A stretch of DNA of 64,000 nucleotides from CALBPI01 sp038533155 (lineage in GTDB: Bacteria > Pseudomonadota > Gammaproteobacteria > Steroidobacterales > Woeseiaceae): NCBI GenBank assembly GCA_038533155.1, contig JBCAZH010000006.1, positions 1-64,000 on the forward strand, in the 5' to 3' direction. The notes under the pieces are model-generated. The model saw only the letters and a program-made list of their open reading frames with translations, was not told where the DNA came from and did not search any database. Of the stretch, positions 34,461 through 42,775 are shown piece after piece. Every line of letters begins with the position of its first letter. The stretch's first letter is position 1. Position numbers and translations under genes: made by a program.

Positions 34461-35828
34461 CTAAAGCGCTGGCAGGGCTTGTTGTGCCTCTTGAGCGCAC
34501 AACGCAAGGTCAATCGTGTCGAGGGCGTCATGGTCCTTGGTCCATCGGGTCAGTAAAGCCGATTGGGTTTCGCCACGGGCAAGGGCCACCGCGTAAGGAA
34601 TCTCCGCGTGGAACATGACCATGGAGTAGCGAGGAATGAACGATTCCGGTAGGCGTCGTTCCAATTCGAATGCAAGTGCTTTTTTGAGGTGAAACTTGGG
34701 ATCTCTGACGGTGTCTCGCATCTCGACGTAATTTTCGAGGGCCATCGTGGCAATAGCGTTGGCGTTCGGCACGCGCGCCTCGCTGAATCGTGCGAAGAGA
34801 TCGCGCCAGTTCTCTGCGGTTTCCAGCAGGCGGTCAAGCTCGGCGCAGTCTTCGAATGCGGCGTTCATGCCCTGGCCGTGAAAGGGCACGATTGCATGCG
34901 CGGCATCGCCAATAAGCAATACGCGGTCATCCAAGTGCCAGCGGTTACAGCGGATCGTCCCCATAACACCTGTCGGGTTGTTCGAAAGCTGCTCGTCTAG
35001 ATCTGGCACAATCGACGGCACGTCTGGGAATGTCTCGGCGAACCAAGCATGCGCCGTACGCTGGTCGGACCACCAGTCGAACGAGGGCGTGTCAGCCGGC
35101 GCATGTTTGCGCATGAACAACGTCCCCGTGAAATCACCGCCAGGATTCGGTAACGCGATAAACATGTAGCCGCCTCGCGGCCAAATGTGTAGCGCATCGG
35201 CACGCATCGCAAACGTGCCGTCTGCTGGAGGAATCGCGATCTCCTGATAGAGATGGTCGAGCAGGGCTTCCTCAAACTCAAAACCCGGGAGTTGACCCAG
35301 TGCGCGGCGTACCGGTGAGCCCGCGCCGTCGGCGGCGATCAGTCGCTCGACCTGCAGTTCGTATCGATACGGCGGTAGACCACTCTGGTGTTCTAAGACG
35401 AGTTTATGCTGGTGTGGATCATAGTCGACGCAGCGTTGCCCGAACCGAAGCTCCGCACCCGCTTGCTCCGCCGCGTCTAGCAGCAAACGGTTCAAAGCGG
35501 CGCGACTGACGGAATAATTGATCTCGTGACTGCTTGATCCGTACGGCTGGAACTGCAGCGCGCCATCTATCGCATGCAGCAGGCGGCCGGGCATTGGATA
35601 CAGCAAAGGTGCAACCGCATCGGATAGACCGGCGCGTTGCAGGCCGTTAAGGCCCCGTGCGGCCATAGCGAGATTGATCGAGCGGCCGGCGTATGCGTCG
35701 ACCACTCGCGGGTCGGCTTGGCGCTCTATTACCAATACACGCATGCCACGTTTGGCCAACAACACGGCGAGCAAGCTTCCAGTGAGTCCTGCCCCAAGAA
35801 TGGTGATGGCTTGATCTCGAACGTTCAT
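34461..35828 (-). CDS. kmo: Kynurenine 3-monooxygenase
   Basis: A 455-residue flavoprotein from the ATG at 35828 (MNVRDQAITILGAGLTGSLLA). Key motifs are AYAGRSINLAMAARGL, AADGAGSPVRRAL and LIGDAAHAIVPFHGQGMNAAFEDC. It hydroxylates kynurenine to 3-hydroxykynurenine using NADPH and O2. It is last in the kyn operon and overlaps kynU as ATGA. Confidence 0.96.
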   Translation of the reverse strand: MNVRDQAITILGAGLTGSLLAVLLAKRGMRVLVIERQADPRVVDAYAGRSINLAMAARGLNGLQRAGLSDAVAPLLYPMPGRLLHAIDGALQFQPYGSSSHEINYSVSRAALNRLLLDAAEQAGAELRFGQRCVDYDPHQHKLVLEHQSGLPPYRYELQVERLIAADGAGSPVRRALGQLPGFEFEEALLDHLYQEIAIPPADGTFAMRADALHIWPRGGYMFIALPNPGGDFTGTLFMRKHAPADTPSFDWWSDQRTAHAWFAETFPDVPSIVPDLDEQLSNNPTGVMGTIRCNRWHLDDRVLLIGDAAHAIVPFHGQGMNAAFEDCAELDRLLETAENWRDLFARFSEARVPNANAIATMALENYVEMRDTVRDPKFHLKKALAFELERRLPESFIPRYSMVMFHAEIPYAVALARGETQSALLTRWTKDHDALDTIDLALCAQEAQQALPAL

Positions 35829-37084
35829 GCTTGTTGCAGCGCCCGGTCCAGCCGTTGGACAAACGTCCAAGCGTCCGTAAAGCTGTTGTACAAAGGTGCT
35901 GGTGCAGCGCGAATGACGTCCGGCTCTCGCCAATCGCAAACGACATCAAGCGATTCGAGAATTTCGAACACGCGGCGCCCGAAATCACCCTCGCCTTTGA
36001 TACGAAGAGAGAGTTGCGCGCCTTGACCCGATTTGGGCGTGATGATGTGTACCTGACCGCTCAAATGTGACTCGATGAGTTCGCGTAGATAGCCGGTCAA
36101 GGCGATTGACTTTTTTCGTAATGCTGCGAGGCCGATGTCGTCGAACAAATCCAGCGAGGCTAACAGCGGCGCAAGACTGAGGATGGGTGGATTGCTTTGC
36201 TGCCACAAATCAATCCCGGCAGCGGGATCGATCCGGTGGCGCATTTCGAACCGGGTCGATTCTCGATTGCCCCACCAACCGTGTAATTGACCGTCGCGAA
36301 GACCATGATGTTTTTCGTGCACAAAAGCGCCGCCGACGGCACCTGGGCCCGCATTCAAGTACTTGTAACTGCAGAAGACGCCGAAATCGACATTCCACTC
36401 ATGCAAATGAATCGGCACGTTACCCACGGCATGTGCAAGATCGACACCGAGCGTCACTTGATAGCGTTGCGCCAATTCGCCAATCGACTCGAGATCAAGC
36501 ACCTCTCCGGTAAGGTACTGCACGCCCGGAAGCAGCATGAGTGCGATTCGGTCGTCTTTATCCAAAATCTCTCGCAGGGAATCACAGCTCAGTCCGTGCC
36601 GGTCGCCGGGCCACTCGATCAAGTCCTGTGTTGGATCGAACCCGTGCAACGCGAGCTGCGACTGGACCGCGTACCGATCGGATGGGAAAGCATCCGACTC
36701 TATGACGATGCGATAGCGCTGCGCGTTCGGTCGATAAAAACTCAGCAATAAGAAGTTGAGGTTGACGGTCAACGTGTTCATTGCGACGACTTCCGTTGGC
36801 AGGCAGCCGAGAAGGTTTGCGAGGCCCTTCGTCGCATTGCGGTGATAAGGCAGCCAGGGTGGGCTGCCGGCGAAGTGACCCTCGACGCCGAGTGACGCCC
36901 AGTCTTCCAAAACCTGATTCACGCGAGCCGATGCTGCGATCGGTTGCAACCCCAAACTGTTGCCGGCCAAGTAGCACTTTTTGTCGCCGTCAGCCGTCCT
37001 TGGCCAGTGAAACCGATCGCGCCACTTGGCGAGTGGATCCCTTGCATCGTGTTCGGCGGCAGTCTTTGCCTGTTGTCCCAACAC
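35825..37084 (-). CDS. kynU: Kynureninase
   Basis: A 419-residue PLP enzyme from a GTG overlapping the kynB stop by one base. The Schiff-base Lys241 is in VFCSYKYLNAGPGAVGG, and YLAGNSLGLQP is conserved. It cleaves 3-hydroxykynurenine to 3-hydroxyanthranilate and alanine. Tight overlaps on both sides show a single transcript. Confidence 0.96.
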   Translation of the reverse strand: MLGQQAKTAAEHDARDPLAKWRDRFHWPRTADGDKKCYLAGNSLGLQPIAASARVNQVLEDWASLGVEGHFAGSPPWLPYHRNATKGLANLLGCLPTEVVAMNTLTVNLNFLLLSFYRPNAQRYRIVIESDAFPSDRYAVQSQLALHGFDPTQDLIEWPGDRHGLSCDSLREILDKDDRIALMLLPGVQYLTGEVLDLESIGELAQRYQVTLGVDLAHAVGNVPIHLHEWNVDFGVFCSYKYLNAGPGAVGGAFVHEKHHGLRDGQLHGWWGNRESTRFEMRHRIDPAAGIDLWQQSNPPILSLAPLLASLDLFDDIGLAALRKKSIALTGYLRELIESHLSGQVHIITPKSGQGAQLSLRIKGEGDFGRRVFEILESLDVVCDWREPDVIRAAPAPLYNSFTDAWTFVQRLDRALQQA

Positions 37085-37869
37085 TACACGCTGCCTTGTC
37101 GCGGTAGGAGTATCGGGTTGCTCGGAACGGCATCACCAGAGAAGGGTGTCGGCTGCAACATCACGCGCCAGGCGCCGTCGGGAATATCGGACGGAACGAA
37201 GATCATCTCTGTGATACTCGCGCTGAGCCGCGAGCTTGCAGTTGTCTCATGACCACGTCTGGGAAGTCGCCAGAATTGTCGATGAACCGCAAGATCGCCA
37301 CCATCATCGAGTCTGTCGAGCGATGGTGTATCAATCAACAAATGGGCGATGCCAGCGTCGACAATCATGCGCATCGCCGTATGCGAAAAATAGGGATAGT
37401 CGGTGCTATCGGTGTAATGGCGGTGCGCTTTCGCTTCGTCGTTGGGTAGCGTGCGGATGATCAACGCATCAAACTCGGACAACTGTTCGGGACTGACCGC
37501 GGACTCAAGTGCCGATTGGGTCAGAATTCGATCCTCGTTGCGCATGCTCGGCGGACAACGATCCGTGGTTTCACTTGCAGGCACATCGGCCAGGGTGACC
37601 AGTATCGCCGACACCGGATGCAGGGGCAGGATGTCGTAGACGTCGACGCGCTCAGACACAACGTGTCCAATGCCCTCCGTGTGCGTCCCATGACAATGAG
37701 GGTTCATCGTGATGACATCGGCGTTGCAACTGCCGCCTTGGTTGGTGTCACCCACAAAGTCGCCGCCGCGCATCGGCTCTGCACTCGCTGCCGGAACGCC
37801 GAAGTAGTTACTTTGCGCGCCCTGGAAATCGAGCCGCCTCGCGATACTCTTCGGCCATTCGGTGCTCAT
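37084..37869 (-). CDS. kynB: Kynurenine formamidase-like cyclase-family hydrolase
   Basis: A 261-residue member of the metal-dependent cyclase family, with the motif CHGTHTEGIGH standing for the usual HxGTHxDxPxH. It should release formate from N-formylkynurenine. The Glu in place of the usual Asp, and the overall length, make this a more divergent formamidase than the 210-residue KynB of Pseudomonas, but the operon context is strong. It overlaps haao as ATGA. Confidence 0.85.
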   Translation of the reverse strand: MSTEWPKSIARRLDFQGAQSNYFGVPAASAEPMRGGDFVGDTNQGGSCNADVITMNPHCHGTHTEGIGHVVSERVDVYDILPLHPVSAILVTLADVPASETTDRCPPSMRNEDRILTQSALESAVSPEQLSEFDALIIRTLPNDEAKAHRHYTDSTDYPYFSHTAMRMIVDAGIAHLLIDTPSLDRLDDGGDLAVHRQFWRLPRRGHETTASSRLSASITEMIFVPSDIPDGAWRVMLQPTPFSGDAVPSNPILLPRQGSV

Positions 37870-38411
37870 GAACGGGCCTTAGGTTTTACAGTGCCGCAAT
37901 GGTCACAAGTCCGATGCTCAAGACTCTCGTAGAAGCGCGAAAACACGGGTGGAAGTTGCTCTACGATATTGTCGATATGCAAAAACTCTTCGTGAAGCAG
38001 TGCGCCGCAGTTATCGCAGTACCATTGGAAGCCATCTAGCTCGTGTGGCTGGCGTTGGCGCTCGACGACTAACCCAATGCTGTCTCGCATCCGCTGCGGG
38101 CTATGCGGAATCCGTGGGGGTAGCAGAAGAATCTCGCCTGCGCGAATCGGAATGTCCTCGCGCACGCCATGCTGAATCGTGCGCAAGATCATCTCGCCTT
38201 CCAGTTGATAGAAGAACTCCTCACCCTCGTCGATATGGTAATCGTCGCGCTCGTTGGGGCCGCCAACCACCATGATAATAAAGCCGCTGTCCTCGAAGAC
38301 CTGTTGATTGCCGACCGGTGGCTTGAGCAGATCGCGATGCCGATCGATCCAGTCTTGGAAATTGAATGCGCTTAGCGCCGGTAGCGGCCCACTTTGCGTA
38401 GCTTTGTCCAT
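37866..38411 (-). CDS. haaO: 3-hydroxyanthranilate 3,4-dioxygenase
   Basis: A 181-residue cupin from the ATG at 38411 (an ATG three codons upstream is equally possible). Catalytic iron ligands His59, Glu65 and His103 are present in DDYHIDEGEEFFYQ and PPRIPHSP. A second rubredoxin-like site has CxxC at 132-135 and 169-172. It opens the ring of 3-hydroxyanthranilate to a product that cyclises to quinolinate, the NAD precursor. It is first in the kyn operon, 50 bases downstream of apaH. Confidence 0.96.
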   Translation of the reverse strand: MDKATQSGPLPALSAFNFQDWIDRHRDLLKPPVGNQQVFEDSGFIIMVVGGPNERDDYHIDEGEEFFYQLEGEMILRTIQHGVREDIPIRAGEILLLPPRIPHSPQRMRDSIGLVVERQRQPHELDGFQWYCDNCGALLHEEFLHIDNIVEQLPPVFSRFYESLEHRTCDHCGTVKPKARS

Positions 38412-38461
38412 AGGGATCATTGTAGTGGACCTTACGGCCGTGTCGACACTGAGCGTAGCGC

Positions 38462-39301
38462 CTAGCGGACAGCGGCTATAGATTTACAGTCGATTGATAT
38501 CGGCGTTGATTTGCGTTCGGCTTTGTCCAATCGGATAGCCGTCAAGCAGCGGCCCCACACACAACCACTATCGAGCCCGATCACGCCGTGGTCGTGAAAA
38601 TAGCCTAATGCGGACCAGTGTCCGAACACGACTTCGACATGCTTGCGTTTGTGCGGTACAGCGAACCAAGGTTTGCTATGCATAGGCCCGCTCGCGGGTA
38701 GTCCTTTCGTGTTGAGATCCAGCCCTCCGCGCAGCGTCAGCATCCTCATTCTTGTAAACACGTTGGTGATGAAGCGCAACCGCGTGATGCCCTTCAAATC
38801 GTTTCGCCATAGGGCAGGCTTGTTGCCATAAATACCCTGCAGATATTGTGTCGCCTCATCGCCACGCAATACAGCCTCCACCTCATGCGCGAGCCGTAGC
38901 GCTTTTTTGATCCCCCAGCGCGGCAAGATGCCAGCGTGGACCAGTGCTTTGTTCAGTTGTTGGTCGACATGCAGCAGGGGTCGTCGCCGCAACCAATCGA
39001 TCAGTAGGTCGCCGTCGGGTGCGTTGATCACGTGTCGAAGTGGATGTGTCCTCCGAGTGCTGCGAGTCTTAGGTGCCAACGCCATTGCCAGCAGATGCAG
39101 GTCATGGTTGCCGAGAACAGTGACTACCGAGTCGCCGAGACCGTGCACCAGTCGTAGTGTCGCTAAAGAATGTGGTCCGCGGTTAACGAGATCGCCCGTC
39201 AACCATAGCGTGTCCTTGCCTGGTTCAAACGCAATGGCGTCGAGCAGGCGTTTAAACTCCTCGTAGCATCCCTGCAGGTCGCCGATTGCGTAGATCGCCA
39301 T
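38462..39301 (-). CDS. apaH: Symmetrical bis(5'-nucleosyl)-tetraphosphatase
   Basis: A 279-residue calcineurin-like phosphoesterase with MAIYAIGDLQGC, LTGDLVNRGPHS, VTVLGNHDLHL, ALVHAGILPRW and VVFGHWSALG. It hydrolyses Ap4A to two ADP. It closes the lptD-surA-pdxA-rsmA-apaG-apaH run, an order conserved in gammaproteobacteria. Confidence 0.97.
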   Translation of the reverse strand: MAIYAIGDLQGCYEEFKRLLDAIAFEPGKDTLWLTGDLVNRGPHSLATLRLVHGLGDSVVTVLGNHDLHLLAMALAPKTRSTRRTHPLRHVINAPDGDLLIDWLRRRPLLHVDQQLNKALVHAGILPRWGIKKALRLAHEVEAVLRGDEATQYLQGIYGNKPALWRNDLKGITRLRFITNVFTRMRMLTLRGGLDLNTKGLPASGPMHSKPWFAVPHKRKHVEVVFGHWSALGYFHDHGVIGLDSGCVWGRCLTAIRLDKAERKSTPISIDCKSIAAVR

Positions 39302-39315
39302 CCAGAGTCGTCGAC

Positions 39316-39690
39316 TTACTGCAGAATGCCCGGGATCGCCAATGTGAATGGTGCGATCGGTGCCTCGAACTGCTCATCGTCGGCGCTGCGCATTAGGTAG
39401 CTGCCCTGCATCGTTCCGACGGGCGTATCAATGATCGCGCCCGAGCTGTATTCGTAGGCTGCCCCCGGCTCTAACACAGGCTGTTGGCCCACAACGCCGT
39501 CGCCTCGCACTTCTTGGACTTTGCCGTTGCTGTCGGTGATGACCCAATGGCGGCGCAGTAGCTGCGTCGATTGGTCGCCGCGATTGTGTATTCGAATCCG
39601 GTAACCGAACACATACCTGCCAGCATCCGGCTCGCTGCGGTCCTCGCGGTAGGTGGTCTCAACGTCAATGTCGATTGATGGCGTGTCCAT
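39316..39690 (-). CDS. apaG: ApaG domain protein
   Basis: A 124-residue protein from the ATG at 39690 with ApaG motifs: FGYRIRIHNRGDQSTQLLRRHWVITDSNGKVQEVRGDGVVG and PVGTMQGSYLM. An upstream extension to 39906 would run into rsmA and is rejected. Its role, once linked to cation efflux, is not settled. It sits between rsmA and apaH as in E. coli. Confidence 0.95.
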   Translation of the reverse strand: MDTPSIDIDVETTYREDRSEPDAGRYVFGYRIRIHNRGDQSTQLLRRHWVITDSNGKVQEVRGDGVVGQQPVLEPGAAYEYSSGAIIDTPVGTMQGSYLMRSADDEQFEAPIAPFTLAIPGILQ

Positions 39691-39712
39691 ATCGCCATTC
39701 AAACAAACCCAA

Positions 39713-40504
39713 TTACGAGGTGCAATCGGTTTCGCTTGCGTTGGCCTTGCGAGCCAGCGCATCGAACTCGCTAATCGACAGGGTTTCTGGACGGCGAGAT
39801 GGGTCGATTCCGCAAGCCTCGATATCGTCGGGCGTAAGCCAGTCTCGAAGGCTGTTGCGCAGAGTCTTTCGGCGCATCGAGAAGGCCTGCTTGACCAAAG
39901 CTGCAAAGCCCGGCGATTGCCCCAATCTCTGTTGCTGAGGTTTGGGTGTCAGACGGACGACGGCCGACTGCACCTTGGGCGGTGGATCGAAAGCCTCCGG
40001 CGGAACATCGAAAAGGGCCTCAGCCGTCAAGCTGCGTGCAACCATGACGGACAAACGGCCATAGGCTTTTTCGCCTGCTTCCGCAGCAATGCGATCAACG
40101 ACTTCTTTTTGCAGCATGAAATGCATATCTCGAATCGCGTGTTGGTGGTCTAACAGATGAAACAACAGCGGGGTGGAAATGTTGTACGGCAGGTTGCCGA
40201 CTACCCGAAGGTCCGAACCCATGGCGCTAAAGTCCTGAGTCAGTGCATCGGCCTCAATTACTCGGATATGCGATTGATCCTGATAGGCTGCGTGCAGCGA
40301 CCGCACGAGGTCGCGGTCGATTTCAATAAGGCTCAACTGCCCAGACGCGCGACTTAAACTATCGGTCAACGCCCGCTGGCCCGGGCCGATTTCAACGACG
40401 TGATCGGTCGTCGTCGGTGCGACTGCGCGGACGATCGCCGAGATGATGCTCTGGTCCACCAAAAAGTGTTGGCCGAAGCGCTTCCGAGGGCGATGTGAGT
40501 TCAT
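39713..40504 (-). CDS. rsmA: 16S rRNA dimethyladenosine transferase
   Basis: A 263-residue KsgA/RsmA with RKRFGQHFLVDQSIISAIV, VVEIGPGQRALT, VVGNLPYNISTPLLFHLL and AFSMRRKTLRNSL. It methylates A1518 and A1519 of 16S rRNA. The start overlaps the pdxA stop as ATGA. Confidence 0.97.
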   Translation of the reverse strand: MNSHRPRKRFGQHFLVDQSIISAIVRAVAPTTTDHVVEIGPGQRALTDSLSRASGQLSLIEIDRDLVRSLHAAYQDQSHIRVIEADALTQDFSAMGSDLRVVGNLPYNISTPLLFHLLDHQHAIRDMHFMLQKEVVDRIAAEAGEKAYGRLSVMVARSLTAEALFDVPPEAFDPPPKVQSAVVRLTPKPQQQRLGQSPGFAALVKQAFSMRRKTLRNSLRDWLTPDDIEACGIDPSRRPETLSISEFDALARKANASETDCTS

Positions 40505-41466
40505 TGCGCCAACCGAGCTGCCAAGTGGATGGCCGCTTGAAGGCTGTTCGGATCGGCGCTGCCCGTGCCGGCGATGTCGAGTGCGCTGCCATGATCGACC
40601 GAGGTCCGAATAATCGGTAGTCCCAAAGTGATATTCACGAGCGAGCCAAAACCGGCGTATTTGACCACCGGCAAACCCTGATCGTGGTACATCGCCAAAA
40701 TGGCATCGGCATTTGCGCCGGCGTGGTTAAACACCGTGTCGGCGGGGTAGGGTCCAGAGATCTGATGCCCTTCGCGTCGCAGCTGTTCGATAGCGGGCAA
40801 AATGATTTCGGCATCCTCGTGTCCCAGGTGGCCTTGCTCTCCAGCATGTGGATTCAGGCCACAGACCGCTACGGTGGGGGCTTCGATACCAAAACGCGTG
40901 CCTAGGTCGTGGAGCAAAATTCTTGCGACGGATGCCACCCGATCTGAAGTGATTGCGTCGGGTACGGCTCGCAACGGTAAATGCGTGGTGACCAAGGCGA
41001 CCCGCAGAGTCTCATTGGCGATCATCATCACGGGCTGGCCTGCGTCGCAGCGTTCGGCGATGTATTCGGTGTGACCGAGAAATTTAAACCCCGCATCCGC
41101 AATGGATGATTTTTGCAGGGGCGCCGTAACCACGGCATCGAACGTTCCATCGACGCAGCCATCGACGGCTCGATCCAATCCGGCAATCAGTCCAGCGGCG
41201 TTCGCAGGATTGGGTTTGCCCAGACAGTCGTGTAAAGCCAGCGGGGTGTGAAGGACTGGTAAAACACCCGATGAGTGGATAGCCGGCAGAGCGTCCAGTT
41301 CAACGCGCCGAACCTCGACCTGCAAGCCGAGAAGGCGCGCGCGTGCATCCAGTAGTGCGGCGTCACCGATTGCGATCAGTGCGGCAGGCTGCGCGCGCTG
41401 CGCGATCGAAAGGCAGAGCTCCGGGCCGATGCCCGCCGGCTCACCCGTTGTCAGTGCGAGTCTCAA
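40501..41466 (-). CDS. pdxA: 4-hydroxythreonine-4-phosphate dehydrogenase
   Basis: A 321-residue enzyme starting LRLALTTGEPAGIGPEL. Metal-binding His residues are in FLGHTEYIAE, NPHAGEQGHLG and YHDQGLPVVKY. The start at 41466 is TTG without a good ribosome site; no ATG is nearer. It acts in pyridoxal phosphate synthesis. Confidence 0.95.
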   Translation of the reverse strand: MRLALTTGEPAGIGPELCLSIAQRAQPAALIAIGDAALLDARARLLGLQVEVRRVELDALPAIHSSGVLPVLHTPLALHDCLGKPNPANAAGLIAGLDRAVDGCVDGTFDAVVTAPLQKSSIADAGFKFLGHTEYIAERCDAGQPVMMIANETLRVALVTTHLPLRAVPDAITSDRVASVARILLHDLGTRFGIEAPTVAVCGLNPHAGEQGHLGHEDAEIILPAIEQLRREGHQISGPYPADTVFNHAGANADAILAMYHDQGLPVVKYAGFGSLVNITLGLPIIRTSVDHGSALDIAGTGSADPNSLQAAIHLAARLAQ

Positions 41467-41471
41467 TGAGT

Positions 41472-42773
41472 CTAGATGCGTTTGTCGACAAACGCCTCGT
41501 CACGCAGCCGGCGCAACCAAAGCTCGGTCTCTTCACCAACGCGTGCGTTACGAAGACTCAATGCACACTCATTGCGACGCACTTCCTCTGTGTTGTCGTA
41601 CATGCGACGACCTAGCACTTCGATGATGTGATAGCCAAACCGAGTCTGCACAACCTCCGACAATTCGTTGACTTCCAGATTGTTCACCACTTCGGAGAAC
41701 TCCGGCACGAACACGCCGTCCTCGGTCCAGCCTAGATCGCCACCGAGGTTGCCTGAGCCCGGATCGTCGGAATTCAGTTTTGCCAAGTCGGAGAATTCCT
41801 CTCCTTCAAGAATTCGAGCGCGGATATCAACCAGTTTTTGTTTGGCGGCCGCGTCATCCAATATTTCGTTGGGGCGGATTAGAATGTGGCGAACATTGGT
41901 CTGTTCGATTTCACTACGACCCACGGCGCCGCGCACTTCATTGAGTCGAACGAGATGGAAGCCGCTACCACTTCGAATCGGCGGTGACACATCGCCGGCC
42001 TGCATGCCATAGACCGCATCTGCAAACAACGTTGGAATCTGGTTGCCTTTGCGCCAACCTAAGCTGCCACCTTCCAAAGCCGTTTCGCTGTCCGAATTCG
42101 TCAGCGCAAGGGTTGCAAAATCCGCACCTTCCTGCAGTTGATCGTAAAGCCTTTGTGCCTTTTCCTGAGCGGCGCGAAATTCATTAGCCGTCGCAGCGCC
42201 AGAAACGCTGATTAGCATGTGTGACAAGCTGTATTCTGCGTTGATGCCTTTCTGCTCTTCGGTACGAGTTAAGCACTGCTCTAGTTCCCGTTCCGTCACA
42301 CTGATTCGACGAATGACCGAGATCTGGCGGACTTGTTCGATGGTGAGCTGCTCGCGCATGTCTTCGCGATAAACAGAATATGACAAGCCTTGGGCTGCCA
42401 TGATTTCGGGCAGTTGTTCGAAGTTGACCCCGTTTCGCTGCGCGACGTCAGCGAGTGCGTTGTTTAGCATTTCGTCCGAGATCTGAATCCCCATGCGCTC
42501 AGCGCGCTGTAACTGCAATCGAGTAACGATCAGGCGTTCAAGGATTTGCGAGCGGAGTTCGAGCTCGGGGGGCATCGGCTGACCGCTCTGCTCAATGCGC
42601 TCCTTGATCGACGCCACTTGGGCGTCCAGTTCGCTCTGCAGGACCACACCTTCGTTGACCAAAGCAACAACTCGGTCAAGCAGGCGGCTTTGTTCTTGCG
42701 CGGAGGCTGGCTGCACAAACGCAGCTAGAAGGGTGATCGCCGTCAAAAGGCAGAAGATTCGTTGCATTTTCAT
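41472..42773 (-). CDS. surA: Periplasmic peptidyl-prolyl isomerase SurA
   Basis: A 433-residue chaperone with a signal peptide ending near PASAQ, a SurA N-terminal domain (LLDRVVALVNEGVVLQSELD) and two parvulin domains (SLSHMLISVSG and VRHILIRPNEI). The C-terminal FGYHIIEVLGRRMYD completes the second. It folds outer-membrane proteins, including LptD, encoded just upstream. Confidence 0.97.
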   Translation of the reverse strand: MKMQRIFCLLTAITLLAAFVQPASAQEQSRLLDRVVALVNEGVVLQSELDAQVASIKERIEQSGQPMPPELELRSQILERLIVTRLQLQRAERMGIQISDEMLNNALADVAQRNGVNFEQLPEIMAAQGLSYSVYREDMREQLTIEQVRQISVIRRISVTERELEQCLTRTEEQKGINAEYSLSHMLISVSGAATANEFRAAQEKAQRLYDQLQEGADFATLALTNSDSETALEGGSLGWRKGNQIPTLFADAVYGMQAGDVSPPIRSGSGFHLVRLNEVRGAVGRSEIEQTNVRHILIRPNEILDDAAAKQKLVDIRARILEGEEFSDLAKLNSDDPGSGNLGGDLGWTEDGVFVPEFSEVVNNLEVNELSEVVQTRFGYHIIEVLGRRMYDNTEEVRRNECALSLRNARVGEETELWLRRLRDEAFVDKRI

Positions 42774-42775
42774 GG

